Shown: one piece after another, positions 15,792 through 23,318 of the stretch | Layout of the letters: every line of letters begins with the position of its first letter | Numbering within the stretch: position 1 is the stretch's first letter | Assembly (NCBI GenBank): GCA_009377745.1 | Contig: WHTK01000005.1 | Coordinates: 1 to 64,000, forward strand | Origin: Dehalococcoidia bacterium | GTDB lineage: Bacteria; Chloroflexota; Dehalococcoidia; DSTF01; WHTK01 | DNA length: 64,000 nucleotides | Direction: 5' to 3' | The notes under the pieces: generated by a model | Seen by the model: the letters and a program-made list of their open reading frames with translations, nothing else | What the model was told of the DNA's origin: nothing | Database searches by the model: none | Program-made: the position numbers and the translations under genes

Positions 15792-16679
15792 ATGCGATAC
15801 GCTTTCTGGCCGGGCTGCGTTTCCAAGGGCGCCGCGCCTGAGCTTTACACCTCCATGGTGCGGGTGGCGCCCGAGCTCGGAATTGAGCTCGTGGAGCTGT
15901 ACGACGGCAACTGCACCGGCGCCGGCGTGATCAGCGAGCACAGCATGGAGACGGCAGACGCACTCAACGCCCGCAACTTTGCGATGGCGCAGCGGCTGGA
16001 CTTGCCGCTGATGAATATTTGCAGCACCTGCCAGGGCGTCCAGAGCATGGCCCAAAACCGCATGCGCAAGAACTCCAAGCTGGCGGAGGAGATCAACCTG
16101 ACGCTGGCCGAAGAGGGCCTGCACTACGACGCCGAAGCCGGCCTGGACGTGAAGAATTTCCTCTGGGTCCTGGTCGAAGACTACGGCCTAGACCGCCTCA
16201 AGAGCATGATCAAGAAGCCGCTTACCGGCCTCAAAGCGGGCCCTTTCTACGGCTGCTACATCCTGCGCCCCGAGCCTATCCTGGGCTTCGACGAGCACCC
16301 GGACCGCGACAAGTACCTCGAATTCGTCATCGAAGCGCTGGGGGCAACACTGATCACCTATGAGGGACAGGACAAGTGCTGTGGCTTCCCGATCCTGACG
16401 ATCAACAAGCAGAACTCCCTGACAATGGCCGCGAACCACCTCAGCGAGGCCCAGCAGGAAGGCGCCGACTGCCTGGTCACGCCTTGCCCGCTCTGCCATC
16501 TGAACCTGGACGCGCAGCAGCCGGACGCGGCGAAGTACGCCAGCGTAAACGGGCTGGAGGTGCCGATCCTGCACCTGCCCCAGCTCATCGGCCTAGCGCT
16601 GGGCATCTCGCCCGAGGAGCTGCGGGTAAACCGCCACGTCGTCTCGTCGCGTAAGGTGCTGGCGGCGCTCAGCTCATAG
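15792..16679 (+). CDS. sdhE: HdrB-like (CCG-domain) succinate dehydrogenase subunit SdhE
   Basis: About 295 residues from ATG 15792; an upstream GTG in frame overlaps sdhB and is unlikely. Two CCG-type modules are visible. The second is complete: GC at ~155, DKCCGFP, TPCPLCHLN. The first has WPGC, then NCTGAG instead of CCG, then CSTCQG. Such subunits bind unusual [4Fe-4S] clusters and replace the membrane anchor in type-E succinate:quinone reductases. No SdhC, D or F gene follows; a terminator closes the unit. Confidence 0.9.
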   Translation: MRYAFWPGCVSKGAAPELYTSMVRVAPELGIELVELYDGNCTGAGVISEHSMETADALNARNFAMAQRLDLPLMNICSTCQGVQSMAQNRMRKNSKLAEEINLTLAEEGLHYDAEAGLDVKNFLWVLVEDYGLDRLKSMIKKPLTGLKAGPFYGCYILRPEPILGFDEHPDRDKYLEFVIEALGATLITYEGQDKCCGFPILTINKQNSLTMAANHLSEAQQEGADCLVTPCPLCHLNLDAQQPDAAKYASVNGLEVPILHLPQLIGLALGISPEELRVNRHVVSSRKVLAALSS

Positions 16680-16701
16680 CGGTGTAACAGTGAGAAGTAG
16701 C

Positions 16702-16736
16702 GAGAAGGCTGGTCGTGGGGCCAGCCTTCTCGTTTC
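16702..16736. terminator. Terminator between sdhE and the convergent gene
   Basis: GAGAAGGCTGG (16702-16712) pairs with CCAGCCTTCTC (16721-16731), then GTTTCT. It can serve both converging genes. Confidence 0.8.
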
Positions 16737-17059
16737 TAACCCCGCATCCGTCTGGCGATGCGCGGGCCGCTCTTCGTGGGCTTGGAGACAGGGAGGGCCT
16801 TGCGCCGATGGTGTCGCGGACGCATCAGCAACTCGCTGTCCAAGACCTGCGTGATCTGAGGCTGGACGCGCTCCTGGAACACCTCTTCGACGACATAATC
16901 CTCATAGGGCGTGCGACTATAGGCGAGGATCTCGGCCGCGGGAATTTGTCTGACAATCTGATCCTCCCCATCGAGGAAAATGACCATGCTGCGATGGATG
17001 ACTGAGGCGGCTTCCGGAATACTGATCCGGCGGCCGTCCTTGAGATAGACGAAGAACAT
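16736..17059 (-). CDS. Hypothetical protein
   Basis: 107 residues. The first half is a compact beta-rich domain (FVYLKDGRRISIPEAASVIH, then VIFLDGEDQIVRQIPAAEIL, AYSRTPY), while the tail from ~80 is very basic and ends RRMRG. No recognised family. The start has no obvious ribosome site. Confidence 0.5.
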   Translation of the reverse strand: MFFVYLKDGRRISIPEAASVIHRSMVIFLDGEDQIVRQIPAAEILAYSRTPYEDYVVEEVFQERVQPQITQVLDSELLMRPRHHRRKALPVSKPTKSGPRIARRMRG

Positions 17060-17125
17060 CGGAAATACACCCCGTAATTATGGTCTGCCGTGCCCTATTA
17101 CGATTACGTAAACTTGATTTGTGGG

Positions 17126-17872
17126 TTATTCGGTTTTTCTCACGGCTGTATGGCTGCCTTCCAGTAGCTGCTTCAGGCGCAGGGCATCACGCGGAGCATG
17201 GCCGCCAACATCGTTGTTGAAGTAGACCCAGGCCTGCTGTATCCCCTTCATCTCGCCGATTCGTATCTTCCAGCGACTCAAGGCTGCGTCACTGTAGCCA
17301 GTCCGATAAGCAGCTTCGGGTCCATGAAAACGCATATATAGCGCCGGCGACGTTGTGACCAGCGGCGTCTGAGTGCGATCCATGTCGAAGACGCAGAAGC
17401 TGGCGCCGTGATCGCGCAGCAGATCGTAGATCTCCGGCGTCCACCAGCTCTGGTGGCGGAACTCGAAGGCGTGACTAAGTCCGGGCGGCAGCAAGCGCAG
17501 GAAGTCCTTCAGCAAGGCTGGCTCGCATTCGAGGTTAGGCGGCAGCTGGTAGAGAAGGGGTCCCAGCTTATCGCCGAGGAGCTGTACGCGGTCCAGATAG
17601 CGCGCCAAAGGTTGCTCGCAGTTGCGCAGGCGGCGGAAGTGGGTGATCAGGCGGCTCACCTTGGCGCTGAAGCGAAAGTTGGCCGGAGCCCTCTCGCGCC
17701 AGGACTTAACGGCAGCCTCCGAGGGCAAGCGGTAGAAACTACCGTTGAGCTCCACCGTGTCGAAAATAGAGGCGTAGTGGTCGAGCCAGCGCGTGGCGGG
17801 GACGCCGCGAGGATAGAAGTCGCCACGCCAGTGCTTGTAGCTCCAGCCTGAGCAGCCTATGCGGTACTCCAT
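17126..17872 (-). CDS. DUF72 (YecE-like) TIM-barrel protein
   Basis: About 248 residues starting MEYRIGCSGWSYKHWRGDFY. This is the DUF72 signature, followed by VELNGSFYRLPS, FSAKVSRLITH, LPPNLE, AFEFRHQSWW and YMRFHGP. The family has a TIM-barrel fold of unknown activity. Met at 17887 is an alternative start five codons earlier. It diverges from the 17927 gene. Confidence 0.9.
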   Translation of the reverse strand: MEYRIGCSGWSYKHWRGDFYPRGVPATRWLDHYASIFDTVELNGSFYRLPSEAAVKSWRERAPANFRFSAKVSRLITHFRRLRNCEQPLARYLDRVQLLGDKLGPLLYQLPPNLECEPALLKDFLRLLPPGLSHAFEFRHQSWWTPEIYDLLRDHGASFCVFDMDRTQTPLVTTSPALYMRFHGPEAAYRTGYSDAALSRWKIRIGEMKGIQQAWVYFNNDVGGHAPRDALRLKQLLEGSHTAVRKTE

Positions 17873-17913
17873 CCAGCTCCCCTGCATTTGATGTCCTCAA
17901 CTTGCAGAAAAGG

Positions 17914-17919
17914 TAGCAT
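17914..17919 (+). promoter_or_regulatory. -10 element of a leaderless promoter
   Basis: TAGCAT 7 bases before ATG 17927; no ribosome site between. Confidence 0.45.
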
Positions 17920-17926
17920 CTGAACA

Positions 17927-19273
17927 ATGACGGATCTCGCCTTGGACGATTCAGCAGCATCGACGCTATGGCCGCGCCTGGCGATCTGGGCCGGTGCGCT
18001 TGCCCTCGCCATCTTCTTTCTGAGTGAAGGCATCGGCCTGACGCAGAAGACCTCCGACGAGATCGAATACGACTACGAGTATGCGGAGTTCCCGGCCCTG
18101 CCCGAGAGCGACTTCGCGATGTTCTATGCCGGCGCCGCGCTGGTCACATCTGCGGAACGCGCGAATGTTTATGACAAGCGCACGATTGTGCTCAATATTT
18201 ACGAGGAACGCGGGTGGGACCGATCGCTGATCCCGGCCGATTTCGATCCGGACGGGCCGGATTATGTATGGCAGCGTTACTACAACCCGCCCTTCTTCCT
18301 ACTGGCGCTTTCCCCCTTGACCTCCCTGGACCTGCATACAGCGTTTCTAGTCTCGATCGGCGCCAACGTGATCTTGCTGATCCTGCTGGCAGTGCTGCTG
18401 GGCGCCGTCCTGCGCTGGCGTCAGCCGCAGACATTGCTGCTGGCGGTGGCCATCTTTGGCTTCAGTCCAATCTACTTCGCGCTACATCACGGTCAACCGA
18501 CGATCTTGCTGGCTTGCCTCATGGCCGGCGGCTACCTGGCCCTGCGGAATGGGCGTCACTTGATCGCGGCCGGACTTCTCGCAACCACCGGGCTGAAGCC
18601 GCACTGGCTCTTCCCGGCAGCGGCCGTGATGGTCAAGGACAAACGGCTGCTGGCGCTGTTCGTGGCCGCCTGCTTCTTGCTGCTGGCTCTGCCCTTTGCG
18701 CTGGTAGGCCCCGGCGCCGTCTTCGACTACGTGGCGCTGGTGACCAGTCGCGGTGAGAGCGACCTGACAGACAGCTCTTACAGTGGCGCCTTGCTCCGTT
18801 GGACGGGCTTCTTCCGGGCGCTGGCCGGCGAACCACGGCCGGAACTCTGGCTGATCGCTTCCATCGGGACAGTGGCGCTGTTTGCGCTGGTCTGGTGGCG
18901 GTCGGGACAGGGAATGACTATGGCGGCGGGCGTGGTTACCACGCTGCTGGTAGTACCCCACTCCCATCCGCAAGACTGGGTGCTCCTGCTACCGGCCGCG
19001 GCGATCCTGCTGAGCCTGGACTGGGGACGGATTGGCCTGGCAGGCGTGAGCATTGGCCTGCTAGCGATCTTTGTAGGCGCTAACCAGTGGCCAGAGGCGC
19101 AACGGGCCATGGATCGGGATGGCAGCGCTGTCTACTGGGTAACACTGGCTGCCGCCGGACTGCTCGTGTGGCTGGCAGGCCTTGAGCTGGCAAAGGGTCG
19201 ATTGCCGCAGTCAGTGTGGTGGCGCTGGAATGGGGTTCAGGAGCCCGCCACGGTTAATGCCGATGCCGGCTAG
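17927..19273 (+). CDS. GT87/DUF2029-like membrane glycosyltransferase
   Basis: 448 residues with about ten transmembrane segments. An early periplasmic loop contains ESDFAMFYAGAALVTS (a D-F-x-x-x-Y-xG-A motif typical of the family) and YVWQRYYNPPFFLLALSPL. Later TGLKPHWLFPAAAV is the conserved K-P segment. GT-C fold family members move mannose or other sugars from polyprenyl donors to envelope glycolipids. Donor and acceptor are not deducible. Confidence 0.82.
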   Translation: MTDLALDDSAASTLWPRLAIWAGALALAIFFLSEGIGLTQKTSDEIEYDYEYAEFPALPESDFAMFYAGAALVTSAERANVYDKRTIVLNIYEERGWDRSLIPADFDPDGPDYVWQRYYNPPFFLLALSPLTSLDLHTAFLVSIGANVILLILLAVLLGAVLRWRQPQTLLLAVAIFGFSPIYFALHHGQPTILLACLMAGGYLALRNGRHLIAAGLLATTGLKPHWLFPAAAVMVKDKRLLALFVAACFLLLALPFALVGPGAVFDYVALVTSRGESDLTDSSYSGALLRWTGFFRALAGEPRPELWLIASIGTVALFALVWWRSGQGMTMAAGVVTTLLVVPHSHPQDWVLLLPAAAILLSLDWGRIGLAGVSIGLLAIFVGANQWPEAQRAMDRDGSAVYWVTLAAAGLLVWLAGLELAKGRLPQSVWWRWNGVQEPATVNADAG

Positions 19274-19291
19274 AGCGCGGAAACACGGCAA

Positions 19292-19320
19292 GCCCCGGCA
19301 TCCGAATGCGGCGCCGGGGC
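19292..19320. terminator. GC-rich hairpin between convergent genes
   Basis: GCCCCGGC (19292-19299) pairs with GCCGGGGC (19313-19320). There is no U-tract. It lies between a plus-strand stop at 19273 and the minus-strand stop at 19345. Confidence 0.5.
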
Positions 19321-19344
19321 CTGCCAATGACAATGGACGTTAGG

Positions 19345-19488
19345 TCACCAGCGATGGTAACCGTAGCGTCCGGTGGCGGCGATGAGGAGGACGGCCACAA
19401 GGAGCAGGAAGAACAAGGGCGATACGGCATAGCCGAGACCACCAAACAGCAGCGCCAGAAGCACAACTAGCACAATAATCGCAATCAT
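19345..19488 (-). CDS. 47-residue hydrophobic membrane protein
   Basis: Reads MIAIIVLVVLLALLFGGLGY, then a second hydrophobic stretch LFFLLLVAVLLIAATG and a short tail GRYGYHRW. Start is supported by AGGAGGG 7 bases upstream. Two-helix hairpin peptides like this are common in Gram-positive and Chloroflexota genomes; function unknown. Confidence 0.7.
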   Translation of the reverse strand: MIAIIVLVVLLALLFGGLGYAVSPLFFLLLVAVLLIAATGRYGYHRW

Positions 19489-19680
19489 ATCGATTCCCTC
19501 CTAGCTGGCCGGAGCAGTCCGGCTATCTCCTCTCCTCTGCCACTCAGGCTAGGATCGCTGCCTTTCCGAGCGCACATCAGATGCCTGGGCGCCGCGTTCC
19601 AACGGCGTTACTCGCTGTAACGCTAAACTCAGGCTAGACATGTCAGCCATGTCACGATCTCGACAGAAGGGGAATGAGGT

Positions 19681-20025
19681 TTGTCCGAGTTTGTTGTAGC
19701 GCTGATTACGGCGCCGTTGGCAGAGGCGCAGCCGATCGCGCGGGCTCTGGTGGAGCGCAGGCTGGCGGCCTGCGTCAACGTCATTGCCGGAGGACATTCG
19801 ATATACCGCTGGCAGGGCGAGGTCCAGGAAGCGGAAGAGGCCGTGCTGATCGTCAAGACGCGGCGTGGCGCCGTGCCACATCTAAACGAGGCGCTACGCG
19901 AGCTGCACAGCCACGACACACCGGAACTGATCGCGGTCCCGATCGAGGACGGCAGCCCGGCCTATCTGACCTGGTTGGCGGAGTCCGTAGAGCTGCCGGA
20001 CGATGAGGAGCCTTACTTCCACTAA
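19681..20025 (+). CDS. cutA: Divalent-ion tolerance protein CutA1
   Basis: 114 residues from TTG 19681. Features: FVVALITAPLAEAQPIARAL, RRLAACVNVIAGGHSIYRWQ (the classic LAACVN...S.Y.W.G), EAVLIVKTR and the His/Pro region HDTPELIAVPI, ending YLTWL. A trimeric ferredoxin-like protein implicated in copper tolerance, with role debated. A weak GGGG ribosome site lies 10 bases upstream. Adjacent to but facing the exonuclease gene. Confidence 0.92.
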   Translation: MSEFVVALITAPLAEAQPIARALVERRLAACVNVIAGGHSIYRWQGEVQEAEEAVLIVKTRRGAVPHLNEALRELHSHDTPELIAVPIEDGSPAYLTWLAESVELPDDEEPYFH

Positions 20026-20060
20026 GGCGCCGGGCAGCCCCGGCAACCATGGTCCTTTAC

Positions 20061-20942
20061 CTAGCGGCGCAGGTTGGCCAGGATGCGCGCGCGCTCCAGC
20101 AAGAGCGGGGCGTCCAGATAGTCGCAGAGCGCGGCGAAATCCGCATCGCGGGGGCCGCGCCAGCGCAGGGCGTCGAGCGAATCGAAGACGGGGGCTTCGG
20201 ATCGGAGCGTAGCCAGATCCTTGAAGAGCAACGCCAGGTCTCGCTGATTGCGCAACGTCTGCGCCAGCTTTTCAGCCCCGCGCAGGGCCAGGCCCCAGGA
20301 TGATGCCGCGGGCGGAATAGCTTCGATAGAGCCAAATCGCGCGAGAACGGTGGCGGCAGAACGGGCGCCCCAGCCCGGCAGGCCCGGATAGCCATCGGCG
20401 CTGTCACCCACCAGCGCCAGGTAGTCCGGGATCGACGCCGGCAAGACGCCGAACTTGGCGACCACACCCGCCTCATCGATGACGTGGTTGGTGCGGCGTT
20501 CGAGCTGGATGACGCGCTCACCTCGGACGCACTGGGCCAGGTCCTTGTCCGGCGAGCAGATAAAAACGCGCCCGACTTCCTCATAGCCGGCGGCGCGGAC
20601 GGCTGCCGCGCCGAGAGCGTCGTCCGCCTCCAGCTCCACCATCGGCCAGAGCATGACGCCCAGCGCTTGCAGACCCTCCTCGATAAGCGGGAACTGCTGC
20701 AGGATCTCCGGATCGACGCCGGCGCTGGTCTTGTAGCCGGGCCAGAGGTCGTTGCGGAAGGACTCGATGACGCGGTCGGTGGCGACGCCGAGGTGGGTCG
20801 CGCCGCCTTCCAGCATCGAGAGCACCGTGCCGAGGACGCCGCGCGTGGCGGCCACTTCACGGCCTTCGCGGTTGCGGTGCGAGGGCATGGCGAAGAAGTA
20901 ACGAAAGAGCTCGTAAGTACCGTCGAGGAGATAGACGTCCAC
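20061..20942 (-). CDS. PolA-type 5'-3' exonuclease (flap-nuclease domain)
   Basis: About 293 residues as a stand-alone 5'-nuclease. VYLLDGTYELFRYFFA at the start; EADDALGAAA and SPDKDLAQCV metal-binding motifs; GDSADGYPGLPGWG helix-hairpin-helix. No polymerase part. Start chosen at GTG 20942 because family members begin at this V-Y-L-(I/L)-D-G strand and TATCCT sits 6 bases before it; a TTG at 20978 gives 12 more residues. It trims RNA primers or flaps in repair and replication. Confidence 0.9.
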   Translation of the reverse strand: MDVYLLDGTYELFRYFFAMPSHRNREGREVAATRGVLGTVLSMLEGGATHLGVATDRVIESFRNDLWPGYKTSAGVDPEILQQFPLIEEGLQALGVMLWPMVELEADDALGAAAVRAAGYEEVGRVFICSPDKDLAQCVRGERVIQLERRTNHVIDEAGVVAKFGVLPASIPDYLALVGDSADGYPGLPGWGARSAATVLARFGSIEAIPPAASSWGLALRGAEKLAQTLRNQRDLALLFKDLATLRSEAPVFDSLDALRWRGPRDADFAALCDYLDAPLLLERARILANLRR

Positions 20943-20948
20943 GGGTGC

Positions 20949-20954
20949 AGGATA
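20949..20954 (-). promoter_or_regulatory. -10 element of a leaderless promoter
   Basis: TATCCT on the minus strand, 6 bases before GTG 20942; it decides the exonuclease start. Confidence 0.45.
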
Positions 20955-21113
20955 GGGCTTGAACACGCGGCCGGCCAATGCTCTCCAAATCCAGGACGAG
21001 CAGGATTCATGACGGACAGTGAGGGCGACATACTACAGAAGGAGTAAGAAGCGGCCGATAGTTAACCGACGAGTCCTTGAAGTGTAGGCACTAGTGATTG
21101 ACGGCGGGCAAAT

Positions 21114-21536
21114 GTGACGGAATATCCAGAAAACACTGTGGTACGGCGTAAGAAACGCCGTAGGGAACGGGGCCAGGCGCTGGTGGAATTTGCCATGGTC
21201 TTGCCGATTTTCCTCGTGCTCGTAATGGGCACGATTGATTTTGGCTGGGCGCTTCGCTCTTATATCACGCTCACAAACGCTGCGCGCGAAGGAGCGCGCG
21301 TCGGGATAATCGGAGAAACCGAAGCCAACATTATTAGCACTACCAAGGCAAGAGCTAGCGGTATCCTGGACTCGAGCGGCACAGTTACCGTAACCGGCGA
21401 ACAGGGAAACCCTGGGACCGTACTAAAGGTCGCAGTGTCCTCTGATTACGCCTTCATCACGCCTCTGGGCGGATTGGTGGACGCCCTCGCGGGACCATTG
21501 ACCCTTTCCACATCAACATCCATGAGGATGGAGTAG
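21114..21536 (+). CDS. TadE-like pilus/pseudopilin protein
   Basis: 140 residues. A basic N-terminus (RRKKRRRERG) leads into GQALVEFAMVLPIFLVLVMG, the TadE hallmark of a Gln-Ala-x-x-Glu-Phe followed by one transmembrane helix, then ALRSYITLTNAAREGAR. It is a Flp/Tad minor pseudopilin in the membrane. GTG start is tentative. Seven bases separate it from the TadG-like gene, so both likely share a transcript. Confidence 0.85.
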   Translation: MTEYPENTVVRRKKRRRERGQALVEFAMVLPIFLVLVMGTIDFGWALRSYITLTNAAREGARVGIIGETEANIISTTKARASGILDSSGTVTVTGEQGNPGTVLKVAVSSDYAFITPLGGLVDALAGPLTLSTSTSMRME

Positions 21537-21543
21537 ACAAGGC

Positions 21544-22716
21544 ATGAGACTATTCCGTCTGTTGTTAGATCTCCTTAAGCGGGATGAGGAGGGGCAAATT
21601 GTCCTCCTTTCCGCCCTGGTTATGACTGTGGTTATCGCCTTCTCAGCCGTCGCCATCGATGTAGGGTTCTGGCTTCATACCCGGACCAAGCTCCAGGCTG
21701 ATGCGGATGCTATGGCTATTGCCGGAGCACAAATGCTCTGTGGCGAAGTGAGTTGCGACACAACCGCGATCACGGTGGCTAATAGCTACGCTAGTAAAAA
21801 TGACCTAAGCGTCAGCGAAGTCGTTTCAGTGGCAGCCGGCGTCAACTGCGCTGGTGGCACTACCACCAACCACGATTGGATCACCGTCAGAGTCCGCCGA
21901 GATCAAGAGGCCTTCCTGTCGAAGATTCTCGGCATAACGGACGCTAAGATCGTCGCCTGCGCCACCGCGGGCAAGTACGCGCTCGGTGGCTTCGAGGGAA
22001 TCGTGCCATTTGGTATTGAAGACGATTGCCTGGGTACCGGGACGTTCGGGGCGACCTACACCCTGAAGTACGACTCGGACACCGGGGACACCACAGCGTC
22101 TGAGTGCGATGGCGGCAGAGGCAACTTCGGCGCCCTCGCCGTGGACACCTCCGGCGCCGGGTCGGGCTGCAGCGGTGGCGGTTCGGGCGACGAGCTGAAG
22201 TTCAAGCAGGCACTCTGCTTCGGGGCAAATCGAGAGGTCTGTGCGGAGGCCTCAACAGATTGCATAGGCCAGGCAGACGATGATTCCTGCGGAGGCTCGG
22301 TAGCCACAGATAGCCAGTCATGCACTGAAACGGGCAACATGACTGGCCCGATCAAAGAAGGGCTCGGCTATCGGGTTGCCGGCACGAGTAGCCTGTGCAA
22401 CGAATGGTCTGAGGTAACTTACGCTGGCGGCGGCCTCACATACGAGTGCAATCCCTGGATCGCGGACGGCCCTACCAGCATGAGAGTCATCATGATCCCA
22501 ATCGTTGACGGGCTCTGGGACGAAGGTGGCAGACACGTGGTTGATATCGTTGGCTTCGCAATCTTTTTCATAGAGACTTTTGACGCCAGCAACTGTAAGG
22601 GCAGTGACTGCGACATTGAAGGGCGTTTCATCAAAACCCAGATGAGCACGGGAGCAACGGGGACAGGTGAGCTTGGCGCTGACAGCTTGATCACCTTCGC
22701 GAAGCTCATAAACTAG
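21544..22716 (+). CDS. TadG-like protein with Cys-rich extracytoplasmic domain
   Basis: 390 residues. The N-terminus EEGQIVLLSALVMTVVIAFS and VAIDVGFWLHTRTKLQADAD is the TadG/DUF2134 start, with one membrane helix and a pseudopilin-like heptad. The remainder is extracytoplasmic, Gly/Ser rich, with over a dozen cysteines that could form disulfides. The Tad machinery (ATPase, secretin) is not nearby, as often seen for TadE/TadG pairs in Chloroflexota. Confidence 0.85.
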   Translation: MRLFRLLLDLLKRDEEGQIVLLSALVMTVVIAFSAVAIDVGFWLHTRTKLQADADAMAIAGAQMLCGEVSCDTTAITVANSYASKNDLSVSEVVSVAAGVNCAGGTTTNHDWITVRVRRDQEAFLSKILGITDAKIVACATAGKYALGGFEGIVPFGIEDDCLGTGTFGATYTLKYDSDTGDTTASECDGGRGNFGALAVDTSGAGSGCSGGGSGDELKFKQALCFGANREVCAEASTDCIGQADDDSCGGSVATDSQSCTETGNMTGPIKEGLGYRVAGTSSLCNEWSEVTYAGGGLTYECNPWIADGPTSMRVIMIPIVDGLWDEGGRHVVDIVGFAIFFIETFDASNCKGSDCDIEGRFIKTQMSTGATGTGELGADSLITFAKLIN

Positions 22717-22849
22717 AGTTCAGACTGATACGACTCATTCTTCAAGCCCTGCACGGCGAATCGTGTGGATCCTGCCTAACGGAAGGTTTGACAGCCTCTG
22801 TGTCTCACGATAGGCTGGCGGCGCTGCCTATTCAGAGCAGCGGAGCGAT

Positions 22850-23065
22850 GTGGTAATCGATAAAGACGGCCATCCCCCTCAACGTGGCGGGGCGCTAATC
22901 CCAGGGATCATCAGGGACACGCTTGCCCTCTGCGTGGGCGGGTTGACCGGCTACTGGCATTGGGCCGGCACGGCGCGGGGCTGGCCGGCGCGCTTCCTTC
23001 TTTTTCTGCCCCTGCTCCTGGTGATATACGCCGCGGTCTCCTTTTCCGGGCTGGTGAAGGCATGA
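22850..23065 (+). CDS. Small membrane protein
   Basis: 71 residues from GTG 22850. A polar start, then TLALCVGGLTGYWHWAGT and FLLFLPLLLVIYAAVSFSG, two probable membrane helices. The stop overlaps the next ATG (ATGA), so it is coupled to the 23062 gene. No known family. Confidence 0.5.
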   Translation: MVIDKDGHPPQRGGALIPGIIRDTLALCVGGLTGYWHWAGTARGWPARFLLFLPLLLVIYAAVSFSGLVKA

Positions 23066-23283
23066 CGTCCGATCAGGGGGACCCGAGAGAGGTCTACCAG
23101 GCAAAGCTGGCCGAATTGCGCGCCTTCGAAGCGGCGCCGCCTAACGGCTGGAACTTCCTTGGCAGCCCGACCTGGCAGCGCTGGGTGCAGCTCAAGGAAG
23201 ACGTCGCCGCGGCCGAGGCAGCCTACTACGGCCAGCTCTCGATGCGGCTGGACGACAACGGCTCTAATGCCAGCCAGCCTTAG
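23062..23283 (+). CDS. Small hypothetical protein
   Basis: 73 residues starting MTSDQGDPREVYQAKLAELR. Soluble and helical, with PNGWNFLGSPTWQRWVQLKE in the middle. Start chosen from the 4-base ATGA overlap with the upstream gene; a longer frame from 22960 would overlap it out of frame. No recognised function. Confidence 0.5.
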   Translation: MTSDQGDPREVYQAKLAELRAFEAAPPNGWNFLGSPTWQRWVQLKEDVAAAEAAYYGQLSMRLDDNGSNASQP

Positions 23284-23318
23284 TCCGTCGACAGCGTTTA
23301 GGGCGAGGCGAATTGCCC

